Shown: piece after piece, positions 39,768 through 47,974 of the stretch
How positions within the stretch are numbered: position 1 is the stretch's first letter
How the letters are laid out: each line of letters begins with the position of its first letter
NCBI GenBank assembly: GCA_050181915.1
Contig: JBFXCS010000004.1
Coordinates: 186,001 to 250,000, forward strand
Reading direction: 5' to 3'
Length of the DNA: 64,000 bases
Source of the DNA: JBFXCS01 sp050181915
GTDB taxonomy: Bacteria > Actinomycetota > Thermoleophilia > Miltoncostaeales > Miltoncostaeaceae
Notes under the pieces: model-generated
The model's database searches: none
The model's input: the letters and a program-made list of their open reading frames with translations, nothing else
Told to the model about the DNA's origin: nothing
Translations under genes and position numbers: made by a program

Positions 39768-39784
39768 GACCCGCGCCCGTCTGG

Positions 39785-39807
39785 CCGTCCGCCGTTCCGG
39801 CGGACGG
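39785..39807 (+). terminator. 10-bp hairpin after the integrase-like gene
   Basis: CCGTCCGCCG (39785-39794) and CGGCGGACGG (39798-39807) with a TTC loop. Confidence 0.7.
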
Positions 39808-39971
39808 CGCGGGGGCGGGAGATGCCCGGTCCCCGCCGCGGCAAGGCGACAAAATCCGCAATTGCGCGCTACAGCAGCCGCATGTCGCCGCGATACCGCC
39901 CGTTCGTATGGCCCTCGCCGGACCTTCGGGCGGGGTCAGCGTCTTTCCAGGGGCTCAGCATTTGTTGCGGA

Positions 39972-41441
39972 ATGGGCCATCGATCGCAACACGTTCCCCT
40001 CGGCGTCCTGCCCGATGCGACGCTCGCCCTGCTCGTGGCCGACGGCGACGACTCGGCGTTCGAGACGCTGTACATGCGTCACCGTACGGCATTGCAGCGC
40101 TATGCGATGTCGATGCTGCACCATCGCCAGGACACCGAGGAGGCGCTCCAGGTGGCGATGATGAAGGCGTATCGCGCGCTGTCGGTCGGGCGGAGGCCCT
40201 CGCAGGCGGTGCGCCCGTGGCTCGCGGCCATCGTGCGCAACGAATGCCTGGACGTCCTGTCGCGCCGGTCGGCGCGCCCCGACGAGCCGCTCGCGGCCGA
40301 GATCGAGACCCCGGGCCAGGGTCCGCACGAGCAGGTGGAGACGCGGGAGCGGCTGCGCGAGCTGCGCTCCGACCTGGCCGAGCTGCCCGTCGGGCAGCGC
40401 CGGGCCCTGATGCTGCACGGCGTGGTGGGGCTGCCGCACGCGGAGGTGGCCCGCATCGTCGGCGGCACGGCGGGCGAGGCGCGCAACCTGGTGCACGAGG
40501 CGCGCACCTCGCTGGTCGAGTTCGAGGAGGGCCGCCGCCTGTCGTGCGACGACATCACCGCGCGGGTGAGCGGCGGCGACGGCCGCGTGCTGCGCGGCCG
40601 GCGGGTGCGCGCCCACCTGCGCACCTGCGAGTCCTGCCGCGCCCGGGTGGCCGCGCTTCCGCTGGGCCGGCGGGTGGCCGCATGGCTGCCGCTGCCCAGC
40701 CTCGCCGCCGTGAAGGGCCTGTTCGGATGGGGCTCCGGCGCGGCCGGGCCGGCGCTCGGCGGCGCGGGGGCGGCCACCGTCGCGGTCGTGGCGTCGGTGA
40801 TCGCGGTGGGGGGGCTGGGCGGCGGCCACGGCCGCGCCGCCGTGCCGGCGGGCGGGGAGTACGGGCTGCCCACCGCCGCGGTCAGCCGAACGGCTGCGGC
40901 TGCGGATCTCACGGGCCTGGGGCCGGATCGTCCCACCACCGGCATCGAGCCGGTCGTCGACGCGCCCGCGACGCGCGCGCCGTCGTCCCAGGTGCGGGCC
41001 CCCAGCGACGACTCGCCCGCCAAGGGCGACCCGCAGCAGCCGGCGAGCCCCTCCGAGCAGCGTCAGGCATCGGCGGAGGCCAGGCCCGCGTCGGGGGCGG
41101 AGAGCCGGGCGCCCGACTCCCCGTCGGGCATCGCGACGCCGCCCATCTCGACGCCCGCCGTCACGGTCCCCTCGGTGAAGGTGCCGTCCGTCACCGTGCC
41201 CTCGGTCACGGTTCCGTCGGTCACCGTCCCGTCGGTCAAGGTGCCGTCGGTCAAGGTGCCGTCGGTCACGGTGGGCCCCGTGGTGACGCCGCCGGTCGAG
41301 ACTCCCGAGGTCCAGACCCCCCAGGTCCAGACGCCGCAGGTCCAGACGCCTCAGATCCAGACGCCCCAGATCGCCGTGCCGGCGATCACGGTGCCCAGCA
41401 TCACCGTTCCGGGCGTCACGCTGCCGGGCGGCTCGAAGTAG
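39972..41441 (+). CDS. ECF sigma factor fused to a zinc-type anti-sigma domain, membrane helix and surface repeat tail
   Basis: 489 residues from the ATG at 39972; earlier in-frame starts are possible. Sigma region 2 (FETLYMRHRTALQRYAMSML ... DTEEALQVAMMKAYRAL) and region 4 (LPVGQRRALMLHGVVGLPHAEVARIV) come first. A zinc anti-sigma motif follows, HLRTCESC (His-x3-Cys-x2-Cys). Next are a hydrophobic helix (GGAGAATVAVVASVIAVGGLGG), a Ser/Pro/Ala-rich stretch, and about 20 pentapeptide repeats (VPSVT/VPSVK, then TPQVQ/TPQIQ) to the C-terminal end. A single chain could sense outside the membrane and hold its own sigma domain, possibly freed by proteolysis. Confidence 0.8.
   Translation: MGHRSQHVPLGVLPDATLALLVADGDDSAFETLYMRHRTALQRYAMSMLHHRQDTEEALQVAMMKAYRALSVGRRPSQAVRPWLAAIVRNECLDVLSRRSARPDEPLAAEIETPGQGPHEQVETRERLRELRSDLAELPVGQRRALMLHGVVGLPHAEVARIVGGTAGEARNLVHEARTSLVEFEEGRRLSCDDITARVSGGDGRVLRGRRVRAHLRTCESCRARVAALPLGRRVAAWLPLPSLAAVKGLFGWGSGAAGPALGGAGAATVAVVASVIAVGGLGGGHGRAAVPAGGEYGLPTAAVSRTAAAADLTGLGPDRPTTGIEPVVDAPATRAPSSQVRAPSDDSPAKGDPQQPASPSEQRQASAEARPASGAESRAPDSPSGIATPPISTPAVTVPSVKVPSVTVPSVTVPSVTVPSVKVPSVKVPSVTVGPVVTPPVETPEVQTPQVQTPQVQTPQIQTPQIAVPAITVPSITVPGVTLPGGSK
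41140..41425 (+). repeat. 15-bp tandem repeats encoding Val/Thr-Pro pentapeptides
   Basis: Two blocks in frame: VPSVT/VPSVK units, then TPQVQ/TPQIQ units, finishing with VPAIT, VPSIT and VPGVT. The period of 15 nt is exact. This is a rigid beta-rich or polyproline-like surface stalk in appearance. Confidence 0.85.
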
Positions 41442-41455
41442 CGGCCCGGACGTGC

Positions 41456-41482
41456 GAAGGGCCCGCCGTCGGCGGGCCCTTC
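41456..41482 (+). terminator. 12-bp hairpin terminator after the sigma-fusion gene
   Basis: GAAGGGCCCGCC (41456-41467) pairs with 41471-41482 across GTC. It lies just before the tRNA-Met gene on the opposite strand. Confidence 0.85.
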
Positions 41483-41487
41483 CGAGG

Positions 41488-41561
41488 TAGCGGAGGAGGG
41501 ACTCGAACCCCCGACACGCGGATTATGATTCCGCTGCTCTAACCAGCTGAGCTACTCCGCC
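41488..41561 (-). tRNA. tRNA-Met (CAT)
   Basis: 74 nt cloverleaf: acceptor GGCGGAG, D arm GCTCAGCTGGTTAGAGC, anticodon stem-loop GCGGA-AT-CAT-AA-TCCGC and T arm GGGGGTTCGAGTCCCTC. Anticodon CAT; the body matches elongator Met rather than initiator. tRNA-Ile2 with a modified CAT cannot be fully excluded. The 3' CCA is not encoded. Confidence 0.9.
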
Positions 41562-41575
41562 GTGGCGTACCGCGA

Positions 41576-41648
<73 letters not shown>

Positions 41649-41724
41649 GTGGGCCGGGCGACAGCTTAGCGGACGCCCGCGGGACTTCCCGCCGGGGGTC
41701 GCGCGTCAGAGTGGTGTGAACGCG

Positions 41725-42252
41725 ATGCGCGACCACTCCGACTCCCGGCTCGTCGCCTCCGCCCGCGGCGGCTCCCGCGCGGCCGCCGCGGAGCTGGTGC
41801 GCCGCCACTGGCGGGTCGCCTGGGCCCGGGGCTACGCCGTGACCGGCCGGGCGGCCCTGGCCGAGGATGTCGCGCAGGACGCCATGGCCGCCGCCCTGGC
41901 GAAGCTCGACACGCTGCACGAGCCGTCCGGGTTCGCCCCGTGGCTCGCGCGCATCGCGACCCACCGGGCGCTGGACGCCCTGCGGGCGGAGCGCCGGCTC
42001 ACCGCGCTCGACGCCGCTCCGGAGCCGGCGGTGGAGTGGGTCGACGACGCGGGCGACGGCGCCGAGGTGCGCCGCGCCGTCGCCTCGCTTCCGATCGAGC
42101 GCCGCACCGTCGTGGTGATGCGGTTCTGGCTCGACTGCGCTCCGTCGGAGATCGCCGAGACGCTCGGCATCCCCGTCGGTACCGTCAACTCGCGCATCGC
42201 TCGCGCCCAGGAGCAGCTGCGCCAGATCCTCGGGGAGTCGTCCCGTGCCTGA
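41725..42252 (+). CDS. ECF-type RNA polymerase sigma factor
   Basis: 175 residues from the ATG at 41725; a GTG at 41716 is possible. Region 2: LVRRHWRVAWARGYAVTGRAALAEDVAQDAMAAALAKLDTL; region 4: LPIERRTVVVMRFWLDCAPSEIAETLGIPVGTVNSRIARAQEQL. The next gene, overlapping by 8 nt, has an intracellular N-terminal part, one membrane helix and an extracellular propeller-like domain, which is the position and form of an anti-sigma factor. Confidence 0.9.
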   Translation: MRDHSDSRLVASARGGSRAAAAELVRRHWRVAWARGYAVTGRAALAEDVAQDAMAAALAKLDTLHEPSGFAPWLARIATHRALDALRAERRLTALDAAPEPAVEWVDDAGDGAEVRRAVASLPIERRTVVVMRFWLDCAPSEIAETLGIPVGTVNSRIARAQEQLRQILGESSRA

Positions 42253-43837
42253 TCTCGACGTCGTCCTGCGCGACGCGCGGCCGCGCTGGCCTGAGCCCCC
42301 GGCCGCCCTCGAGCGTCGCATCCTCGACGGCCTGGGGCTCATCGACGACGCCGCGCCCGCCGCGCGCCGGTCGCCGACGCGCTGGCTGGCGCGGGCATCG
42401 CGGTCGCGGCGCACCAGGCTGATCGCGATCGCGGCCCTGGCCGTCGCGTCGGGGACGGCGCTGGCCGTGGGCATCATGGGGGGACGCGCACCCCAGGCGC
42501 CCGGCGCCCAGCCCGCCGCGATGCGCTTCGGCGAGCAGCAGGTGGTCGCCTCCTTCCGCGGTCACATCGACGGTCCGGTGAGCGCGACGGTCGACGACGC
42601 CGGGCGCGTGTACCTGGTGTGGAGCCGCGCCGACGCGATCTACGCCGCCGTCCGGCAGCCGCGCGGCGCGTGGGGCGCCCCCGAGCGCCTCTCGCCGCCC
42701 GCGCAGGCCTCGACCGCGCCGAAGGTGATCGCCGGGGCCGACGGTCACGCGATCGTCGTGTGGCGGCGCCGCGACCCCGGCCGCGAGGTCGCGCGCGAGC
42801 TCACCCTGCCCGGCGGCGATCCGGCGGGGACCCTCACCATCCGCACCGGAGCGACGCTGCAGGTCGTGGCGCGGGCGCGCACGAGCGCCGGGACGTGGGG
42901 GCCGCTGGAGGAGGTCGCCCCGCCGGTCCCGGCCGATGTCGACTCCGACCGCCCGCTGCCGGACGCGCCGCCTCAGGACGCCGCCGCGCCTCAGCTCGGG
43001 ATGGTCGAGGACGGTCAGGCGATCGTCGCCTTCGGCGGCGACGACGGACCACGGGTCGTGCGCCGGTCGCCCGACGGGACGTGGAGCCCACCCGAGTCGA
43101 TCGCGGCCGGTAGCGGCCCGGCGACCGACGTGAGCCTGTCCGTCGAGCGCTTCTCCGGCTGGGCCGCCATCGCCTGGACGCGCCGGGCGCCGGGCGCGGC
43201 GCCGGACGTCGGGCGGGCGTACGCGAGCGTGAGACCGCCGGGCGGGACATGGGGTCCGTCCGCGGATCTCGGGGAGCGACCCGACACCTTTCACGACAAC
43301 GAGCTCGACGGGGCGCCGGCCGCCTTCATCAACGGCCTGGGCTCCGCGGTCGTCGTATGGGGCAACGCCCCGGTGCTCGCCTCGACGCGGCAGCGGGACG
43401 GGGCCTGGACCACGCCCGCCGTGCTGGTGCCCGAGGGCGGGCAGCCGGCGAGCCTCAGCGGCGCGCCGCCGACTGTGGCCGTCGACGGGGATGGCCGCGG
43501 ACTGGTCATCACCTCGATCGGCCGGCGCCTCGTCGCCTTCCGTCAGGGCGCGGACGGCGCCTGGTCGGACGGGATCGATTGGGGCGCGACGGCCTTCGAG
43601 AGCCGCGTCGCGGCGGATGCCCGCAACGCGCTCGTGGTGGCCGTGCCCCGCACGGGGTACGCGGAGGTCGGTGCGCCCGCGCCGGACGGGCGGTTCGGGG
43701 GTGAACGCGTCGCGGAGGACGCGGACCTCCCGGTGCTCGCCACGGGCAGGAACGGGGCGACGGTGATCGCGGGCGACGATGCGGCGCCGGCGCGAACGCG
43801 CATCGTCGCCGTGGTCGCGGACGGAGGTGGGTCGTGA
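42245..43837 (+). CDS. Probable membrane anti-sigma factor with extracellular propeller-like repeats
   Basis: 530 residues from a GTG overlapping the sigma stop. A cytoplasmic N-terminal segment of about 55 residues, then a membrane helix (TRLIAIAALAVASGTALAVGIMGG), then about 440 exported residues. The exported part repeats GxW(G/S)xPE-like turns (GAWGAPERLSP, GTWGPLEEVAP, GTWSPPESIAA, GTWGPSADLGE, GAWTTPAVLVP), alternating with strands such as AIVVW and AVVVW. This resembles a sialidase/Asp-box type beta-propeller. The anti-sigma role is inferred from position and topology; no zinc motif is visible. Confidence 0.65.
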   Translation: MPDLDVVLRDARPRWPEPPAALERRILDGLGLIDDAAPAARRSPTRWLARASRSRRTRLIAIAALAVASGTALAVGIMGGRAPQAPGAQPAAMRFGEQQVVASFRGHIDGPVSATVDDAGRVYLVWSRADAIYAAVRQPRGAWGAPERLSPPAQASTAPKVIAGADGHAIVVWRRRDPGREVARELTLPGGDPAGTLTIRTGATLQVVARARTSAGTWGPLEEVAPPVPADVDSDRPLPDAPPQDAAAPQLGMVEDGQAIVAFGGDDGPRVVRRSPDGTWSPPESIAAGSGPATDVSLSVERFSGWAAIAWTRRAPGAAPDVGRAYASVRPPGGTWGPSADLGERPDTFHDNELDGAPAAFINGLGSAVVVWGNAPVLASTRQRDGAWTTPAVLVPEGGQPASLSGAPPTVAVDGDGRGLVITSIGRRLVAFRQGADGAWSDGIDWGATAFESRVAADARNALVVAVPRTGYAEVGAPAPDGRFGGERVAEDADLPVLATGRNGATVIAGDDAAPARTRIVAVVADGGGS

Positions 43838-45171
43838 GGAGGGCGACGATCGCGATGGCCTGCCTGCTCGCCGTCGCGGGCGAGTGCGGCGGCGCGGCCC
43901 GGGGCGCCGAGTGGGGGGCGCCGCAGGCGGTGCCGGTCACGCAGAGCCTGGCTCCCGGTACGTTCGCCTACGTCGATCCCGCCGGCCGCGGCTACGCGCT
44001 GTGGACGGCCCGCCGGCCGGAGGGCTTCGCGATCGTGATGTCGCAGCGGAATCCCGGTGGAGGGTGGTCGCCGCCCGAGGGCGTGACGACGCCCGGCCCC
44101 TTCGACGTCGCCACGGTGGGCATCGCGGCGAACCAGCGGGGAGATCTCGCCGTCGTATGGGGCATGAGCGGAGACGGCCGGTCGGTGGTGATGGCCCGGG
44201 TCCGCCGTCCCGGCGGCGGCTGGTCCGCCGAGCGGGCCGTGTCGAGGGTGGGCGCGCCCGGCGTCGCCGTGCCGGTGATCGATGAGCGCGGCGCGGTCAC
44301 GGTCGTGGGCGCGGGGCTCCGCGGCACGGGCCTCTGGGCGACGCGCCACGAGCCCGGAGGGGACTGGACGCGCCTCACCCGGATCGTGGACGCGCCGGTC
44401 GCTCCGACGATGGTGCCGCTCGCGCGGGTGAACGCCTCCGGCCAGGTCTCCGTCGCCGTCGCCGTCGCCCCGCGCGGAGGGCGTCATCGCATCGCGTTCG
44501 CGATCTCCGACCGGCACGGCCGGTTCGGCCCGGCGGAGACGCTGCCGGGGATCGCGGCCGCGACGCCCGTCTCGCTGGCGACCTCCGACGGGGGCGTCTC
44601 GGTGCTCGTCTCCCGGCCGGGGACCGGCTCCGTGATCCGGTCCGTCCCGTTGCGGTTGTCCGTTCGCCGAGCGGGCCGGCCATGGACGGCTCCGCGCGCA
44701 CTCGCTCCGGCGGCCGCCCGGGTCGATCGCGGCACGGCGGCCGCGCCCTCGGGCCCCGCCGTCGCCGTCGCGTGGGCGCAGTGGGATGGGCCGGCCGCCC
44801 GGCGCCGGGCGTCGGTACGCGCCCTGACGGTCGACGCGGCCGGGCGCGTGGGCGCGGCCCGGGTCCTGGGCCGCCTCTCGGTTCCGGCCGAGCAGCTCCC
44901 GGGAGCGGCCCGGCCGTCGGGACCGCCCATGCTGCCGCCGGCGCCGTGGGTTGTGGCGGGCGACCCCGCCACGGTCGCCTGGAGCGAGGCGCCGCCGACG
45001 GCCGGGGGTACCGGGATCCTCAGGATGAGGCGGATGGACGGGACGTCCCCGCCCCCGCTGCGGGCTCGGTCCCTCTCCACCTTCAGGGCGATGGGGCCCG
45101 GGCTGGCGATCTGGGGATCCGCTGCCGATGGCGGATTCCCGACGGGGATCCGATCGGCGGAGCTGCGGTAG
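43834..45171 (+). CDS. Secreted beta-propeller-like protein paralogous to the upstream ectodomain
   Basis: 445 residues from a GTG overlapping the upstream gene (GTGA). A signal peptide (RATIAMACLLAVAGECGGAARG) is followed by the same repeat style: GGGWSPPEGV, GGGWSAERAV, GDWTRLTRI, GRFGPAETLP, RPWTAPRALA. It is free of membrane helices, so it may be the soluble partner of the anti-sigma ectodomain. Function unknown. The three genes form one sigma/anti-sigma/secreted-partner operon. Confidence 0.65.
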   Translation: MRRATIAMACLLAVAGECGGAARGAEWGAPQAVPVTQSLAPGTFAYVDPAGRGYALWTARRPEGFAIVMSQRNPGGGWSPPEGVTTPGPFDVATVGIAANQRGDLAVVWGMSGDGRSVVMARVRRPGGGWSAERAVSRVGAPGVAVPVIDERGAVTVVGAGLRGTGLWATRHEPGGDWTRLTRIVDAPVAPTMVPLARVNASGQVSVAVAVAPRGGRHRIAFAISDRHGRFGPAETLPGIAAATPVSLATSDGGVSVLVSRPGTGSVIRSVPLRLSVRRAGRPWTAPRALAPAAARVDRGTAAAPSGPAVAVAWAQWDGPAARRRASVRALTVDAAGRVGAARVLGRLSVPAEQLPGAARPSGPPMLPPAPWVVAGDPATVAWSEAPPTAGGTGILRMRRMDGTSPPPLRARSLSTFRAMGPGLAIWGSAADGGFPTGIRSAELR

Positions 45172-45228
45172 CGCCGCATCGGCGCGGGCGTGGCGCCGCC
45201 CCCAGGGCGCCGGTCTCGACATGTGAGA

Positions 45229-45234
45229 TATCCT
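45229..45234 (+). promoter_or_regulatory. -10 element before the MFS gene
   Basis: TATCCT in GAGATATCCT; transcription would begin at about 45240, at the foot of the adjacent hairpin. Confidence 0.4.
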
Positions 45235-45238
45235 GATC

Positions 45239-45270
45239 GTTCGGCCGGCCCTGAAAAGGGCCGGCCGAAC
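45239..45270 (+). repeat. 14-bp hairpin with GAAA tetraloop at the predicted 5' end of the MFS mRNA
   Basis: GTTCGGCCGGCCCT (45239-45252) pairs perfectly with AGGGCCGGCCGAAC (45257-45270) around GAAA. It ends 6 nt before the ATG at 45277 and 67 nt after the upstream stop. It could be a terminator for the propeller operon, a 5' stabiliser or a translation block. Confidence 0.7.
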
Positions 45271-45276
45271 CACGTC

Positions 45277-46518
45277 ATGGATCCGGACTTCGTCGCATAC
45301 CGCACCCGGCAGCCCGCCGACACGGCGCGCGAGCGCGCGCGCCTGTGGCGGGTGCAGCTGCTCATGGCGGCCGCGGTGGCCTGCGGGTCGATCGGGGCGG
45401 TGTGGCTGGCGGCGACGATGGGCGCCGGCGCCGCGGGGGCCGCCGCCGTGATCGTCGCGGGCCTGCTGCCGGTGGCGCTGGCGACGCCGCTCGCCGCCTG
45501 GGTGGCCGGCCGCGTGGCGCGGCGCACCCTGCTGTGGAGCGCACCGGCGACGCTCGCCGCGGCGCTGGTGGCGTGCGACCTGTCGGCGGAGGCCCTCGGC
45601 GTGGGCTCCGTCATCGCCTGCGCCATGCTGATGGGCGTGGCCCGGGTGGCCTTCGACGGCGTCACCGCCGACGTGCTGCACCAGCTGGTCGACGACGCGC
45701 GCCGTCCCGACGCGACCCGCGACCTCACGGCCCGCTTCGGCGCCGGGTCGGCGCTGGGCCTCGCGGGGGCGCTCGGCGCTGGGCTGCTGCTGCGGGGCCC
45801 GGAGGGCGCGATCCTGTTCGCCGGCGGGTTGGCGCTCGCCGCGGCCGTGGTGGCGGCGCGGCACCACCCCGACCTCGACCTGCGCATGTCCGGCCGGCCG
45901 CCGCTGACCGCGGCGGTGCGCGCCGCGCTGCGCGTGGTGGCCGGTGACGCGGTGCTGCGCCGCGTGCTCGTCGCGGGTGCCTGGAGCACCGGCGTCGGCG
46001 CCGCCCAGGCCGCCGTGCTGATCGTGTGGCTGAAGGACGGCGTGGGCCTGCGCGGCGCGCTCGTGCCGGCGCTGATGGCGGGGTTCGCCGCGGTGCGGCT
46101 CAGCCGCCCGCTGGTGCGGCGCCTCGCCGCCCGCTCGCGGCCCGGCTCGGTGCTCGTGATGGCCCTCGGCGTGCAGGCCGCCGCGTCGCTGACGGCCTAT
46201 GCGCTGCGCGGCGCGGTGGGCGCCGCGGCCGCCTACGCGCTGAGCCTCGCCGCCGGGGTGTTCCTGGGCGTGCTGGTGAACCGGGCGCTGCGCATCGCCG
46301 CGCCCGCGCCCCTCGCCCCGGCGGTGGGGCTGGCCGCCGGGGCGGTGTGGGCGCTCGCCGCCTGCGCCGGCGCCGCGGCCGGTGGCCTGCTCGCCACGGG
46401 GGTCGGTCTCGCCGGCACTCACCTGGTGCTCGCGGCCGTGGCGCTCACCGCCTCCGCCGCGCTGGCGGTGCGCGCGGCGGCAGCCGGCGCGACGCTGCGT
46501 CCGCGTCGGGCGCGCTGA
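45277..46518 (+). CDS. MFS-like membrane transporter
   Basis: 413 residues with about 12 hydrophobic helices and a basic loop after helix 2 (VAGRVARRTLL) and in the middle (RLSRPLVRRLAARSRPGS), as in major facilitator proteins. The motif LHQLVDDARRPDATRDL is seen in drug-exporter-like members that keep a cytoplasmic loop. Substrate unknown; efflux is a guess. There is no ribosome binding site, as the leader is occupied by the GAAA hairpin. Confidence 0.65.
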   Translation: MDPDFVAYRTRQPADTARERARLWRVQLLMAAAVACGSIGAVWLAATMGAGAAGAAAVIVAGLLPVALATPLAAWVAGRVARRTLLWSAPATLAAALVACDLSAEALGVGSVIACAMLMGVARVAFDGVTADVLHQLVDDARRPDATRDLTARFGAGSALGLAGALGAGLLLRGPEGAILFAGGLALAAAVVAARHHPDLDLRMSGRPPLTAAVRAALRVVAGDAVLRRVLVAGAWSTGVGAAQAAVLIVWLKDGVGLRGALVPALMAGFAAVRLSRPLVRRLAARSRPGSVLVMALGVQAAASLTAYALRGAVGAAAAYALSLAAGVFLGVLVNRALRIAAPAPLAPAVGLAAGAVWALAACAGAAAGGLLATGVGLAGTHLVLAAVALTASAALAVRAAAAGATLRPRRAR

Positions 46519-46528
46519 GCCGGCCGGG

Positions 46529-46816
46529 TCAGGGCCCGGCGGCGCCCGCTCTCCCGGCGGCGCGGCCGCGGGCGCCCGGCGCCGCCAGCAGCAGCGCCCA
46601 CACCGCCAGCGTCGCGGCGACGCCGATCACCGAGGCCATGGGGATGTGCGGCCACGCCTGCCGCACGCCCAGCCCCACGGCGACGCTGGTCGCGGCGATG
46701 AGGGCCGCCAGGCCCAGGAACGCCGGCCAGTCGAGGGCGGAGCGCGCGTCGCGCCACAGCCCGACCGTCACGGCGCCCGCCAGCGCGAGCCCCGCCGCGA
46801 TCACGAACTCGAACAC
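46529..46816 (-). CDS. Small membrane protein of unknown function
   Basis: 95 residues from a GTG at 46816 with GGGGGCGGAG upstream. Three transmembrane helices (FEFVIAAGLALAGAVTVGLW, WPAFLGLAALIAATSVAVGLGV, IPMASVIGVAATLAVWALLLAA) and an Arg/Gly/Ala tail. No family recognised. It converges on the MFS gene with a 10-nt gap. Confidence 0.6.
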   Translation of the reverse strand: MFEFVIAAGLALAGAVTVGLWRDARSALDWPAFLGLAALIAATSVAVGLGVRQAWPHIPMASVIGVAATLAVWALLLAAPGARGRAAGRAGAAGP

Positions 46817-46894
46817 GCTCCGCCCCCTTCGCCCATCGGCCCCCTCACCTGCTTAACGCCGCAGAGAGGTGATTCCGTCCCGCGTCTCATCGGA

Positions 46895-47974
46895 TCACGG
46901 CATGTTCGCCACGCCCGACTGCTCGTCGATGCCCGGCGCGCCTCGGACCGCGGAGGAGATCGCGTCGCGATCAGCTGCGGTTGCGGCGGTCACCTCGATG
47001 GTGGCCGGGAGCGGGTTCCCTGTGATGGCGTCCGGGTCCTTCAGGCGGGACCGGAACCGCTCGAGGGCTTCCTCCTTGGATACGTACCGGACCGACGTTG
47101 CTCGACCGGCTGCCACCAGCGGCTCGATACGAGCTCGGATCGCATCGATCTGATCTTCGGTGGCCGTGTCCGAGAGGACGATGACGACTCCCAGCCGATA
47201 GGGCGCAGGCGCGACGTCGTTGCGCTGCTGGTTGATGACGTTCCGTACCGCCTTCCGGAGCGATGCCGCATCGATCGGTCCGGGGATTCGCGTCGCCACC
47301 CGGCCGTCCCGGTCGATGATGAAGGTCTCTGGGACGCCCGTGATGTCGAAGGCCTTTGCCAACACGTCGTTGCGATCGAACGCAAGCGAGACCCAGTTGG
47401 CATCCGCCGCGGTCAGCAGAGCGTGCGCATGCGCCTCGTCATCATTGGTCGCGATTGCGACCGCGTTCATGTCGAGTCCGTCCTCTTCCGTGAGCTGTCG
47501 CAGCGTTTCGACCGCGCCGTGGCATGGCGTGCACCATGAGGCGGTGAACGTCAGGACCACCGCGTGCCCGCGCATGTCGCCGAGCCGCAGCGGCGGGAAC
47601 AATCCCTTGATGATCGGGAGCGAAACGTCCGGAGCCGCAGGACGTGCTGCGGGATCGGTCGGCGAATCGGTGAAGGGCGCCGCGGCGGTGCTCGACGCCA
47701 CAGGTGTGGTGACCTCTCCCGCCGGCGATCCATCGCCTCCGCCCGCCCCGGTGGCGATGAGCGCCGCGGCCACCCCGGCCACGGCCGCCGCCGGGATACC
47801 TGCGGCGACCGCGCGGCGGACAGTGACGGTGCGGCGGGGCGTGGGGCGAGGCCCGGATGTGATGCGCGCGTAGGCGCTCCGCGCGGCGTCGTCATCGGCG
47901 GGGCCGTCGGGGACGGCGCCCGCGGCCGGATCGAGCGCCGCCAGCGAGCGCAGCAGGTCGTCGAGATCGCTCAT
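46895..47974 (-). CDS. Anti-sigma-like membrane protein with TlpA thioredoxin and FtsX-ectodomain-like domains
   Basis: 359 residues. Cytoplasmic residues 1-54 (a likely sigma-binding segment with no zinc motif) and a membrane helix at about 55-77. A TlpA/ResA-type thioredoxin domain spans about 115-250, with Cys148-Thr-Pro-Cys151 and cis-Pro in GVPETF. Residues about 262-350 (VVIVLSDTATEDQIDAIRARI, SVRYVSKEEALERF, NPLPATIEVTA) closely resemble the extracellular domain of FtsX. It overlaps a sigma gene by 4 nt. A redox-sensing anti-sigma is the natural reading; the FtsX-like end may bind an envelope partner. The combination is unusual. Confidence 0.75.
   Translation of the reverse strand: MSDLDDLLRSLAALDPAAGAVPDGPADDDAARSAYARITSGPRPTPRRTVTVRRAVAAGIPAAAVAGVAAALIATGAGGGDGSPAGEVTTPVASSTAAAPFTDSPTDPAARPAAPDVSLPIIKGLFPPLRLGDMRGHAVVLTFTASWCTPCHGAVETLRQLTEEDGLDMNAVAIATNDDEAHAHALLTAADANWVSLAFDRNDVLAKAFDITGVPETFIIDRDGRVATRIPGPIDAASLRKAVRNVINQQRNDVAPAPYRLGVVIVLSDTATEDQIDAIRARIEPLVAAGRATSVRYVSKEEALERFRSRLKDPDAITGNPLPATIEVTAATAADRDAISSAVRGAPGIDEQSGVANMP

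Noticed and set aside
41140..41425. CRISPR-like or VNTR array
   Set aside because: The 15-bp repeats are contiguous, in frame and encode pentapeptides; there are no spacers.
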